64,000 nt of DNA, taken from the NCBI GenBank assembly GCA_033085395.1, contig JANQBS010000152.1, positions 1 through 64,000 on the forward strand, given 5' to 3'. Source of the DNA: Xanthoparmelia taractica (Eukaryota > Ascomycota > Lecanoromycetes > Lecanorales > Parmeliaceae). Under the pieces are notes generated by a model. The model was not told where the DNA came from. It saw nothing but the letters and a program-made list of their open reading frames with translations, and searched no databases. Both the position numbers and the translations under genes were made by a program. Shown here piece by piece: positions 1 to 11,324 of this stretch (position 1 is its first letter; every line of letters starts with the position of its first letter).

Positions 1-1946
1 TAGCGAAATTATAATTATTCGATTAAAATAATATCGATTCTAATAGAGATAATTATCTCGTATTATTATATTTAAAATATTTATCTTAGATATAATTTAA
101 TTATATTACGATATATAACTTTCTCTCGATAATTAAAGAATATATACGAAGATAATATAATATTAAAGAAAATATATTTCTTCTAAATAGATTAGCAATA
201 ATTAGAATAATAATTAGAAATATATAGATATATTAAAATTATAAGTAAATATATATATTCTTTTCTAAGATAGCTTCTTAAATTCTTATAATCTAGCTCT
301 CTAAGTTTACGTAATAGAGATCTATTAATCTTTCGTTATATATTCTATATATTAATAAATAAACGTATCTTTATATTCGATACGTAGTTTTACTTAAGAT
401 TCTACTTATACGCGAATAACTTAATATCTAATAATTAATTATTCTTTTCTAATTTTAATAAATCGTAGCGCTTATAATCTAGAATATTATCTCTCTCTCT
501 AATAATTAAAATAAATATTTTTTTATTAAAAATAATTATATACTTTACTCTATTTTCTTATCTTCTATATCTTTTTATAACGAGTTATTATTCTTATTAA
601 CGTAGATTACTATTTTAAGATAAATCTAAAGTCGAAGACGTCGAGTTACGAGTCGAAAAGATATAATATATTTGATGATATGAAACTAGTTTTTCGAATA
701 TTATATCGAAAGATATAAAATATTCTATACTCCCATTGAGTTTTTAATAAATATATTACGTAATATTTTTTTATATTCTAAAAATACGTAAAAAGCTTAA
801 GCGAACGCTTATATAATTATAAAATTCTATAAATAGATTAAAAAGATATAATTTTTTAAAAAAAGTTGAAAAAAAGTTGAAAACGATATTCAATAGATAT
901 TACACCTTTCCGACCCGTACTTAAGAAGAAAGACAATTGTTAGACCTAGCGCTATATACGTATTAGCGTCGACTATTTATAGGTTTAGAGTTCATTATAA
1001 GATTATAGCGAGATTTATAATCTAAGGCCTTAACGAGGCCTTGGCGATTATATATTCTCTTCGCATATTCTAGGATTTTCGTGTTTCTTAGAAATTAGTT
1101 CTACTAGAACTTAGTACCTAATAAAGGAATCATTATCGTATCGACTATACGTCTCTTATATTGATTAGGGCCGCTTGCTAAGCGCTAGCGAACCAATCCC
1201 TTACATTACGTTAATCTTCTATAGCTCGCTATAGAAGTATATTTATATAAAGTAGATTAAAAGACGGGCTAGAATATTAGCTAAAGCGTAATATAGTAGC
1301 GACGAAACGTAAGAACGACGAGGGAGATATAGATAAGAAGATAGTAATCGAGAAAGCGTAGAAAGAGTACTATTAACAACGATTTTTAAAAATAGTATTC
1401 CAGTAAAGATAGTGAAGTTAGAAGTACGAAAGATAGAAGATTATAGAGAAAAGCTTTTCGATAAAGATTAGTAGCGTTAGAGCTTAAAGCGATTTATCGT
1501 AGTTAAATAGATCTAAAGTATAGATTTAAGCGAATAGTCTCGAGATGAAAATAGAAAAATTAATAGCTTAATAAATTATATAAGCGAGAAGAGAAAAAGA
1601 AAGAAAGAAAAGAGTAAAAAAATAATAAATTAAGAGTATTAAGAAAGATTAAAAAAAAAATAGTTAAAAAGAACTTAAATTAAGATTAGATCTTTTTACT
1701 ATTATCGTCGCTTTTCTTAATAAATATATTCTTAAAAATTAGCTCTAGATATCTATAATCTAAGTTATCGATATAGTCGCTATAGATCTAAGTATTTATA
1801 AATTAATTATCTACGTAAAAGAGAAACGTAATAGTTTCTCAAAAGTAAAAACTAGATAATAGCTTATTTATACGAGGGGCGTAGTTACTTAGAATCATCT
1901 TTCTCTCACGCGACGATTATCTAGATCGCGCGATAATAGAGCGGCG
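1..1946. repeat. RIP-degraded AT-rich repeat relic
   Basis: This stretch is extremely TA-rich. CA and TG dinucleotides are nearly absent over the first 650 bases, while CG is retained. This is the expected footprint of fungal repeat-induced point mutation, which turns CpA into TpA in duplicated DNA. No open reading frame survives. A less degraded core at about 890-1240 keeps some GC-rich words, and the part at about 1260-1680 is purine-rich on the plus strand, as a Lys/Glu-rich coding tail would be after mutation. The original element (DNA transposon or retroelement) cannot be identified from this copy. The composition changes abruptly to gene-like at about 1900-1950. Naming RIP is an inference from dinucleotide bias seen by eye. 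Confidence 0.8.
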
Positions 1947-1973
1947 CTCACCCGATACCCGATTGGGGGTGAG
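1947..1973. repeat. Short inverted repeat at the repeat boundary
   Basis: CTCACCC and GGGTGAG form a perfect 7-bp stem around a 13-base loop. It lies exactly where the AT-rich relic gives way to normal-composition DNA. It could be an element terminus or a chance hairpin. Confidence 0.35.
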
Positions 1974-2445
1974 GCCGGGGCAGATTTCTATCTTCTTGGC
2001 AGTTGCTTCCATCCTCCTTGTTCCTAACGAAGCGTCGAGTACAAGACGTGACGACGGCAAGCGGACCCGAAATCTAATCTACTCGTTTTCAATGATTCAG
2101 TTGCAGTACAATGGCATTGACCAGTAGGATTGATTGAAAGTATGAGCGTATTCAAGGGAAGAACCGCGTGAGGACCCAACAACATGTATAAAACTTTGGG
2201 GGTATCAGGAAAGAAATGCAAGAATGATTGATACATGAAGTCCGATAATCATCATTACCTATACGTGACCATTGTCTCTTTCCCGTAGTTTACACGCATT
2301 CCACGTGTAATCTTTGGGAACCTTTTCTCTGTACGGCGTGGCTATGCACTACGCCCAGCTGCATTGCCTTTCTTCTTTTCAATGCTTTCTCCTTCGCCTT
2401 CCTAAATGCACCATCCCGAGCATACATCTGTCATAGAACAAAGCA
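1974..2445. other. Intergenic, 3' flank of the DPB3-like gene
   Basis: I see no gene here. The composition is already normal. It contains a CACGTG palindrome at 2302-2307 and the presumed 3' untranslated region of the minus-strand gene that follows. Confidence 0.5.
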
Positions 2446-3200
2446 TCAACTCATTTCAACATCTCCAGACTCGTCACGTCGATGAGTACCATTAGGCTCA
2501 TAATGCTCAAAAACGAGTCCGCCATTGGTGTTTGGCGCTGAGGCCCGCGTTTCTTCAGGATCTGCCTCACTAATGGTACCATCGGAAACCTTTCCATCAT
2601 CCGCTGCGCCTCCGTTCTGTTCATTCTTTCCGACTGGCCGTTGCGGCAGGGATCGCGGTGCATCCAACGTAGTCTGTCCATTCTGTAGTGGTTGGGCCCC
2701 TCGAGTCGCCTTGCTAGCTTTCTTTATCTTGAATTCTCTGTAAGTTGAGGTCCGAGGAATTACGTCCTCAAGGAATTGAAGGCTGTCGATGCGAGCAACA
2801 GCGTTTGCTTTGATGGTAAGCCAGTACGAACCAAAGCCTTTCAGCCGGGAGACTTACCCATGTCCTTGTATTGTATATTGCGTCTAGGCTTCTTCTCAGA
2901 CTTGACCACGTTCAATGCTTGCTCCGCAAGATAGCGTATGAACATTTCCTGCGGCCATTAGCGACTGCTATACGCGAAGAACGGGCACCTGGAACGTGCC
3001 GTAGCTATAGTGATTGCAAAGGCTCCATTATTTGAACATGCAATGATATCTTCATCTATGTGGAGAATCTTCTTAACGCGAGCCACTACAGATCTTAGCC
3101 TCATGTGCTAAGACCAAGCTGACGAAGGACACTAACACGGGAGAGAGGCTGCTCCTGTAATCTCCTCTGGAGGAGGGATGGCCGTATTATTGTAGGGCAT
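2446..3200 (-). CDS. DPB3: Histone-fold protein, DNA polymerase epsilon subunit C / CHRAC-type (DPB3-like)
   Basis: A four-exon model (3139-3200, 3000-3099, 2858-2948, 2446-2807) gives 204 residues in continuous frame. Residues about 22-115 form a CBF/NF-Y-type histone fold, with recognisable runs such as ATEMFIRYLAEQ, SEKKPRRNIQYKDM and ANAVARIDSLQFLEDVIPRT. In this family such a subunit dimerises with a DPB4/CHRAC17 partner and supports DNA polymerase epsilon or ISWI-type chromatin remodelling in the nucleus. The tail after residue 115 is acidic and disordered, as is common in fungi. Intron 2 (2949-2999) starts with GC rather than GT and carries a CTAAT branch point. The start at 3200 gives MPYNNT, typical of fungal homologues. 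It might be another H2A-like member of the family. Confidence 0.85.
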
Positions 3201-3251
3201 CGTGTATGTTTGATTTCTGTTTTGTTTATAAGTAGCCTTGGGTAGAGTGGA

Positions 3252-3741
3252 TTAATTTATGCAATGATCGGGACTTTGCGGTAATGATATGGGGGTGCCG
3301 AGAGAGTACGGGTGCGTACAGGCGTTCGCAAGTTCTTCTGGCGGTAAGAGGATCCAACGCTGTGAGAATAATCGGGATCTTTCAAGCGTGGGAGGCTTGA
3401 ACTTTTTGGACGGCGGAATTCCGGTGTCAAATTCGTACGACGTTTTCTTGACAAATGGTCGAGAGATACTTATTGGCACAAGCGGAACGTCCTTCGCATT
3501 TCGAGATCGATGTTGTCCGTGGAAATAGTTATCCGGATGTATTACATGCGAACTGGTAGCCCTTGTCGGCTTGAAGCTCGGAAACCTGTTAGCCATACTG
3601 ACGGTATGCATGGAGAAGAATAGATCATATTCGTACCTCGGAGCTCCTCTAATGGAAGATTCTTGCTTGTGGAGCGTACTCAGTTCGTAAGGAAGGAGCA
3701 ATTGATTCACATCGCGGTCAAAAGTTTACTCCACGCAACAT
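3252..3741 (-). CDS. Small hypothetical protein, 124 residues
   Basis: I do not recognise this protein. A three-exon model (3730-3741, 3637-3665, 3252-3585) keeps frame and uses plausible sites. The second intron (51 nt) has a GTACGA donor, a GGCTAAC branch point and a CAG acceptor, and is itself in frame. The first exon would code only four residues (MLRG). The product is basic and proline-rich, with KKTSYEFDTGIPPSKKFK in the middle and no clear signal peptide or membrane segment. It ends 51 bp before the DPB3-like start on the same strand and is divergent from the CLC gene, 95 bp away. The start exon is the weakest part of the model, and an untranslated leader of a neighbour is possible. 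Confidence 0.4.
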
Positions 3742-3836
3742 ACGCGCCGTGCAGCCGAGGATCTACCGAGAATGGGCGTGCAGAGGGCGGGCAACCTTCC
3801 GAATCACTTTACCAAGTTATACAAGGATGACTTGAT

Positions 3837-6705
3837 ATGACCGCCAGAACTACATCTTTCTCTGCGCATCTACCGCGTCGTCCCTCATTGCCGGAAAGAA
3901 GGATATCGAGACGGCTGTCCGCCCTCTCGAGCGCTGAGCACAGGCAGCATGGAGCTCCGACAGGCAGCACTGAGCAGGAATTTACAGAGGAGATTGAGAA
4001 AATCAAGAGATACGAGGACTTTACAACGATAGACTGGGTGCAAGACGCGGCGAGGGAGCAGCTCAGGAGAAGAGCAAGACGAAAAGAGAATGCAGGCTAC
4101 TTTGAGCGTGATGGGCAGCTAGGCTGGAGACGGAAGCTTCGAGATTCATACGATGCTGGCCAGGCGTGGATTGTCGTCACATTGGTCGGGGCTGCCATAG
4201 GGATGAATGCGGCTTTTCTGAATATCGTTACTGAATGGCTGTCTGATGTGAAGCTCGGCTACTGCACGACAGCCTTCTATTTGAATGAGGATTTTTGCTG
4301 CTGGGGCGAAGACAGTAGGTCAATAGCCCTGTCTGTAGACTTGTTGGACTGATTGAAATAGCCTGCGATGACTGGCATAGGTGGACGTCCCTATGGCCGG
4401 TCAATTACTTCCTATATTTTATCTTCTCGGTAAGGCAGCAGGGGTTAAGCAATGTAACCTTACTGACTGAGCTCTAGATTATCTTTTCTTTGACTTCTGC
4501 TAGCCTGGTCAAAGCTTATGCTCCCTACGCTGCCGGATCAGGCATATCAGAGATTAAGTGCATCATTGCCGGCTTCGTTATGAAAGGGTTCCTCAGATTC
4601 TGGACGTTATTGATCAAGTCGATCTGCTTGCCGCTGGCAATTGCTTCTGGCCTCTCGGTAGGAAAGGAAGGGCCGAGTGTACACTATGCGGTGTGTACTG
4701 GTAACGTAATCTCGAGATTCTTTGACAAGTACAAACGAAATGCGGCCAAAACGCGGGAAATACTGAGTGCTTGTGCTGCGGCGGGGGTCGCGGTGGCGTT
4801 TGGGAGTCCCATTGGTGGTGTCCTTTTCTCTTTAGAAGTGAGGATCACTCCTGTTCAGAGCTCGTAATTAACACTGACATGTCTAGGAAATGTCATCCTA
4901 TTTTCCCCTGAAGACTATGTGGCGGAGTTATTTCTGTGCATTGGTGGCTACTGCAGTATTAGCGGTAGGTCCGAGTCGACGAAAGAAGTCTTGAACTGAT
5001 GCTAATAGCGACTGGTGTAGGCAATGAATCCTTTTCGGACTGGCCAGCTTGTCATGTTCGAGGTGAGATACGATAGATCGTGGCATTTCTTTGAGGTAAT
5101 TTTCTTCATCTTCATCGGTGTCTTCGGAGGACTCTACGGTGCTTTTGTCATGAAATGGAATTTGCGGGCAATGGCGTTTCGGAAGAAATATCTTTCCAAC
5201 TACGCCGTTTTAGAGGCTACACTTCTCGCGGCGGGTACGGCATTAATTTGCTATCCTAACATGTTTTTGAGAATCGACATGACGGAAGCTATGAAGAAGC
5301 TCTTCCTAGAGTGTGAAGGAGGTCATGATTATGATGGCCTTTGCGAGTGAGCTGTGTCTGCCCAAGTCTTCGCTTAGTGTACTGACAGCCCTCAGAGCCA
5401 AGAATCGCTGGTCAATGGTATTATCTCTGCTATTTGCCACAATCATGAGAACCTTTCTTGTCATCATATCCTATGGTTGCAAGGTACCGGCCGGTATATT
5501 CGTACCTTCCATGGCAATTGGGGCTTCTTTCGGGCGGATGGTTGGTATCTTGGTCCAGTCTCTCCACGAATCGTTTCCGCATGCGAAATTCTTCGCTGCT
5601 TGCGAGCCCGACGTACCATGCATCACTCCGGGTACCTATGCTTTCCTTGGTGCCGCAGCAGCTCTCAGCGGCATCATGCACATAACTGTCTCCGTGGTGG
5701 TTATAATGTTTGAATTGACCGGGGCCTTGACGTACATACTGCCGACAATGGTGAGCCCGAAGCGGTTATCGATGGTGGATTTTTGAAGAGCTGACAATTT
5801 GACCCTAGATCGTCGTTGGAGTCACGAAAGCCGTGAGCGAGCGCTTTGGAAAGGGCGGCATAGCAGACCGAATGATCTGGTTCAATGGCTTTCCTTTCCT
5901 AGACAACAAAGAGGAGCACACATTCGGGGTTCCTGTCTCTTCAGTCATGACGAGCAAAGTCATCTCATTGCCGTGCAGTGGTCTGAACCTTCGAGCTCTG
6001 GAGAGAATCATGTCTCAGAACAAGTACCAGGGATTCCCCATAATCGAAGACGGCGCAACAAAGGCATTGATTGGCTACATCGGGCGTACAGAACTACGAT
6101 ATGCAATCGATCGAGCCAAAAAGGAAGGTTTCATTTCACCAGACGCTAAATGCTTCTTCACGCAACCAGATTCGACTGCATTACAGACCCCTTCAACCGC
6201 AGCGCCACCGATAACATTCGACGCCATTGAATCCGTAGGCGGCCAGCAGAGCGTCGACTTCAGCCGATTCATTGACCCAACACCGCTGGCAGTCCATCCA
6301 CGCCTACCGCTCGAGACCGTAATGGAGCTCTTCAAGAAGATGGGTCCTCGGGTGATACTGGTAGAGTACCGAGGCCGCCTTGCCGGTCTCGTGACCGTCA
6401 AAGACTGCCTCAAGTTCCAATTCAAAGTCGAGGCTCATGAGACTACAAGAGACGACTCGACGCTCGATGAAAGCCAGGAGAGATTATGGGATATGATTAG
6501 TCGAGCGGCTGATTGGGTTGCTGATAAAGTGATGAGTATATCGGGCGGGAGGGTGAAGCTTGGTGGGTCCCCGAGAAGTCCGGGACTGCTGCAGTCGGAG
6601 ACTATGGATCCGAGAGATCGGCTGGAGCCCATTCGGGCTTCAAGTCATGCTATATTGGATGGAACGGAGGATGAGGATACTGGGGTGGAGTTGCAGGATC
6701 GGTAG
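3837..6705 (+). CDS. CLC-family voltage-gated chloride channel / Cl-/H+ exchanger
   Basis: Seven exons (3837-4314, 4362-4429, 4478-4837, 4887-4964, 5021-5346, 5396-5750, 5809-6705) join without frame breaks into 853 residues. The selectivity signatures are visible: GSGISEIK (about 202-209), GKEGPSVH (about 244-251) with the gating glutamate at 246, and PAGIFVPSMAIGASFG. The segment FSLEEMSSYFPLKTMW places a second glutamate 57 residues after the gating one, the spacing of the proton glutamate in ClC-5-type exchangers. A cytosolic region with two CBS-like halves (about 590-760) follows. By family it should move chloride against protons across endomembranes (Gef1/ClC-3 branch) and aid organelle acidification. 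The first 100 residues are an Arg/Ser-rich cytosolic tail. Confidence 0.92.
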
Positions 6706-6892
6706 ATTTTGTATTTATATCCCGAAGATACCCAGGGCCTTTCTCCGTTGGATCATTATTATAATTGATCATTTGCTTTACATGGTATATTTCGTTGCTA
6801 GCTTTACTGATAGTTTAACCATGGTACTCGTACAGAGACTTGAGGCTTGCTCGAGTAAATGCTGCCTAGAGCCTAGTAACTGTCCTACATAA

Positions 6893-8263
6893 TCACCTGA
6901 ATCGTAACAGCAGCACGATCGCTCCAACAAATGCCATTCCGGCCGCAGCGCCCTCAATTGCCGCTGTGGTTATGTCTACGCGGCGAAGGACAATCTGTCG
7001 CTCACTGAAAAAGTCCCGTACCCATTCTTTGATGGTGTGGAATGTCGATATGAGAACCCGAGGTTGTAGATCGAGCTTCGAGATGCTGGAGGACTCGACA
7101 GATACGATCTCGGTGGGTACGTTTTCTTGCGGTGGCAGCGGCGCTTCTACCGAAGAATCCGACAAAGGATCCGTCGCGGCTGGTATCTGTGTGTCCTCAA
7201 TATCTGTTGGCGCTGCCGCTTCGTGGACCTCTTGCACCTCTGCAGCAGTCATGTCTTGGGCCATCTCTACACCTGTTGGCAGTGTTGAAACAGCTGAGCC
7301 TTCCCTTTCCAGTGCCTCCATCACCTTATCCTCAAATCCTTTCACCAGCCTCTTCCTCCTCCATGGCTCCACCCCAATCTGGAACACCAGAAACAGCAAC
7401 ACATTGACCCCCATTAAACCCCACGTCCCCCACGTACTCATCCTTCGTATTTTGTCACTCCAGATTTGCTCTTCGTGATATCTAGCCAATATGCTCGCGC
7501 TCAATCTAGCGGCTGCCTCCTCTGCCCGCCGCTCCACTGTTAACAGATTCTCTTGGGCGGCAGCTTCGGCTTGCTCGTTCGCATGGTCCGAGCGGTAGAG
7601 CTCCGTGAAGCGTTCCAAGTCATTAGGCGTCCAGGCGTGCTTTCGCTGTAAGAGTTCGTTGACTTCGCGCTGGGAGCTGGAGCGTTGGCTTATTGCTCGA
7701 GTGTAATCCTCCCTCGCCTTCTGCAAGGTTGCTCGAGAAGCTTGGACCTCGATCTCTGGCTAGAGTCAGCGTTGCAATCGCGAAAGTGGACCGATAACCG
7801 ACCAACCCTGTTGCTCGATATCCTTCTTCAGGGTCTCGATGCCCGAGTACCCAGTCAAGTCATTGAGTCTTTGACCAGCAATGAAGATGTTAGACTGTAC
7901 ATTGTCCATCAGATGCGAGAATCTTTTAGAAATGTGAGATCGTCGACCCTCTTCTTGCGAGGGTAGATCGCTTCGTGGCTTATCTACTGCATTGCTGCTA
8001 TCTGTCGACAGAGCCCGGCTACAATGTCTCGAGGGAGCTATTCTGGGTGCTCGTAGTCTCCGGTGGCCATGTTGCTGTGCAGTATCTATTTCTCTTCCCG
8101 AATCCAGCGCCCGCTGATTGTGATGGTAGCATCGCTGGCAAACGAATAGTTTTGAGTTTAGCCGCTGCCTAAGAACGGCTCGCGAAAGACCTGATATTTG
8201 CGGGGCATATCTAAAGAGGTCTTGAGTAGGTGAAGCTGTGACTCGCCCAAACATAGGCCACAT
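6893..8263 (-). CDS. SHE9: Mitochondrial inner-membrane protein SHE9/MDM33
   Basis: Two exons (7807-8263, 6893-7755), separated by a 51-nt intron, give 439 residues. An Arg/Ser/His-rich N-terminus of about 80 residues fits a mitochondrial presequence. The middle (about 120-255) is a charged coiled coil with the family motif KHAWTPNDLERFTELYRSDH. It is followed by a hydrophobic segment at about 260-281 and a second at the very C-terminus (about 414-438). SHE9/MDM33 proteins sit in the inner membrane with the coiled coil in the matrix and affect inner-membrane fission and cristae shape. The acidic, proline-rich loop between the two membrane segments is fungal-variable. The gene is divergent from the glutathione transferase gene. 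Confidence 0.92.
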
Positions 8264-8718
8264 TACTCTGCAGCAACAGTGGAGCTCCGGAGTTTGAAAT
8301 GGTGTACTCGTACTAAGCGGAGATTTTGCGTGATGATCTGAGTGCCGGGTTGCAGGAGTGAAAAATCTGGTTCACGCGAAGGCAGACAATCTACAATCCT
8401 TCAATTTATGATCGCGCACTGGTTGCTGGCCCCATTCAGCCATTCCCGGTATCAATGCCTTTCACCGATCGTCGACAAAACGTATGGGCATCATTGCCAG
8501 AGTTGAAGCATGCCCGGGGAGTGTCCGTGAATGAGGCACTCCCTCGAGTCCCTCACGTCATAGCTAGGAGTTGCTGTCGATGACCGCATAAACTCTACCC
8601 TCTCTACCGTATACTCTGTTACATTTCTATCCACTCATTTCGCAACAACGAACAGCATCAGCCTATTCGACTTCTTCAACGTCTTTTGCGTAGTAAAAAC
8701 CCACTTGGACATGATATC
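8264..8718. promoter_or_regulatory. Shared divergent promoter, SHE9 / glutathione transferase
   Basis: This 455-bp gap lies between two divergent start codons and must hold both promoters. It ends in a CT-rich leader (8590-8680) typical of fungal 5' untranslated regions. An ATG at 8711, eight bases before the annotated start and out of frame, opens a short overlapping reading frame. Confidence 0.5.
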
Positions 8719-9620
8719 ATGGCTCCACCAAAGCCAGACATCGTGCTCTACACATCCGGCACACCTAATGGGCAGAAGGCGAGCATTACACTGGAAGAGC
8801 TTGGCCTACCTTACCAGGTGCAAAATATCCAGATCAGCAAGAATGTCCAGAAGGAAGACTGGTTTCTGAAGATCAATCCAAATGGCCGGATTCCGGTCAT
8901 TGTTGATAAGACACCTTCATTTCACGGGAAGCCGAGAGAAAAGAGAATCTTCGAGTCTGGAGCACTGATGCTATACCTTTGTGGGAGGTATGACCCGGAA
9001 TACAAGCTCTCGTACCCATACGATTCGGATGAGTATTACGAGGTTCTAGAATGGCTTGTTTGGATGCAAAGCGGACTTGGGCCAATGCAGGTATATTGAC
9101 AACGCCGGTAACTCGACCTCAGACATTAATTCTGAGCAACATAGGGCCAAGCGAACCATTTCTACCGCTACGCACCTGAGAAAATTCAGTATGGTATCGA
9201 CCGCTATCAGACCGAAACCAAACGCTTGTATCAGGTTCTTGAAGATCGTCTTGAATACCAGGCTAAGAACGGTTCAGATGGGCCATGGATTGTCGGTGAT
9301 AAGATGACCATTGCAGATCTTGCCTCCTTCGCATGGATCAATTGGGCTGAATGGGCAGGTATTGACGTAAAGGTCTTCAAAAATCTCAAAGCTTGGCTGG
9401 ATCGCATCAATGCGAGACCAGCGGTCCAAAAAGGGTTGGATGTTCCTGAACCATTTGAGATGAAAAAGAAAATGCAAAGCAAGGTCAGCTACTTCACTTA
9501 TGGGATAAGATAGGCACCAAAAGCTGACATCGAATGCAGGAAGGAGAGGAAGAATATCAGAAGATGCATAGCCAATGGGTGATGAAAGGGCAAGAAGCCG
9601 AGCAAGAGAAGCACAAATAA
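8719..9620 (+). CDS. Glutathione S-transferase, Ure2p-like
   Basis: Three exons (8719-9090, 9145-9483, 9540-9620) give 263 residues. The N-terminal thioredoxin-like domain carries LYTSGTPNGQKASITLEELG and the cis-proline segment INPNGRIPVIVD, then ESGALMLYL, the glutathione-contact Glu-Ser of the fold. The C-terminal helical domain has the folding motif region MTIADLASFAWI (about 195-206). This matches fungal Ure2p-like transferases, which conjugate or reduce substrates with glutathione in the cytosol. The last exon codes a Glu/Lys/Gln-rich helical tail. The start at 8719 is chosen because the preceding in-frame triplets have no ATG and its context (ATCATGG) is good. Confidence 0.9.
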
Positions 9621-10027
9621 GTAAAAACAGCATTGTTGAGTTTGATACATATATGTAGTAGTACTGAATCAATCCGTTGAGAAACCCTATAGACGTAAGC
9701 CTGCACGCTTGCACTGTATGATTGGCTGTCATCGATCGGATTTAAGCGCCAGCTCTAAACCCGGACGCAGATTCACTTCTAATGGTTGTTATGCCTATTG
9801 TCCAGTAAAAATCCTTATTCAGGAAGAAGAAGACATTGTTTCACTCAAAGGCGTCCATTCATCTATATCATGGGACAATGGCCAGCTACAATCTTTTTAT
9901 GGGCTTTGTCCGAGCTCTTCGCATCAACACCCAACCTCTTCTAGCCAACGTTACCACCTAGCTTTATCTCCACAACAGCAAGCTCTATACAATTACACAG
10001 AGTCTCCCTCGGCCACTTAGCACAAGC
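9621..10027. other. Intergenic between tandem plus-strand genes
   Basis: This holds the transferase 3' flank and the upstream region of the next gene. A pyrimidine-rich leader runs up to the next start. I see no gene. Confidence 0.4.
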
Positions 10028-11324
10028 ATGACTTTGTCCTCGGTCTTGAACAAAGCGAGCGGGTTCATCTCCCCAAGTCCACAACGCAGCACCTTCCTCC
10101 ATAACTCACCGACACGCACAGAGCTCGAACAACAATTTGAAAGCGGCTCGATGAGTCCCACGAAGCGACGCACTGAGAAATGGTTGCAAGAACATACACC
10201 CAGGAAGCATGACAGCGGCATTGAATTACGCAAAGTGAGGGGAGGAAGGGTCGGCAGGGAGAAGGGCCTTGGTCAACGCAAGAAGCGTGTCAGCTTTTGG
10301 AACTTGGCACATTGGTTCAGTGGATCTTATAAGAGCCAGAGCGAAGATCGCGAGGAGGTGGACCTCGAAGGGGATACTATGATCGAAGACACTGGATCTG
10401 CCGCTTCTGAATACGACAATGACCTCACGCTGGTCGTGGATGAATACGATGAAGGAATCAAAGGCGACGAGACAGCGGGCTCTCTACGGAACTATCGCGA
10501 CCGTTGTCTCGGCTACGACGACCCGCGTATCCAAGACTGGACTGAAGAAGAAAGATGGCTCTTTACCAAGCTTGCGAACCGCGGCTACGAGCCTCTGCTC
10601 CATGACACCTGGATCCTGGACTATCCGACCTTTCCCGATCAGCTCTTCACCAACGACAAGAGTCAGGTCTATATCAACAACATCCATACCTCAACCGGCA
10701 GAGGTACGTATCATTAGTCCACCCCATCACATTCGTGTTATAGCTAACGTTCAATCCCTAGCCTGCCGATCCCTAACTGATCTTATAATGGCCGGCTCTC
10801 GCGTTCGTGACCAGATCCTCAGCGGTGCAGCAACCGAGCGACCACTCTTTCACGCGATCAACAAATATTACAAATGGTCAATCGCCGACGCTAACGTGCA
10901 ACACAAAGACTTTATCCCTGTCGTCGCCATCGCCTCTGCCAAAAGCCAAGAGACAGTCGAAAGCGTCGTCGGTCGGGTTACCGATCAGCTGCACTCCCTC
11001 AGCCGCCAGTACCGCGACAAGTGGCGACTTCCCCGTTCTCGAGGGAGCGATGAGCATCAAGATTTCAGCCATGAGCTTCCGACCTTGACTGGATTCGTCA
11101 TAAAGTACAGCATTGTCGCCATCGTGACTTGTGATAGTCGTGTGGCTGGCAGTCCGATAAGGACGTTGGGGACGTTCGATTTCAAGGTGATAGGACAGGA
11201 TGTGTGGCATGCGCTCGCCATTTCGATAGCAATGATTCGGGCCAGGAATTATCTGATGCAGTTGGATGCGGAAGGCGAGTTGGGACCCGAGGTCGTCGAT
11301 GATGACTCCGATCCAGATGCTTGA
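10028..11324 (+). CDS. Conserved hypothetical fungal protein, 412 residues
   Basis: Two exons (10028-10703, 10762-11324) are joined by a 58-nt intron with a GTACGT donor. The first 150 residues are low-complexity and basic, then acidic, and look disordered. The rest is globular: YDDPRIQDWTEEERWLFTKL, an internal DTWILDYPTFPDQLF, and a C-terminal half with many short hydrophobic strands (GFVIKYSIVAIVTCD) ending in a helix, DVWHALAISIAMIRARNYLMQL. No signal peptide or membrane span is obvious. The sequence has the look of a widely conserved Pezizomycotina family without an assigned function, and I do not assign one. Confidence 0.8.
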
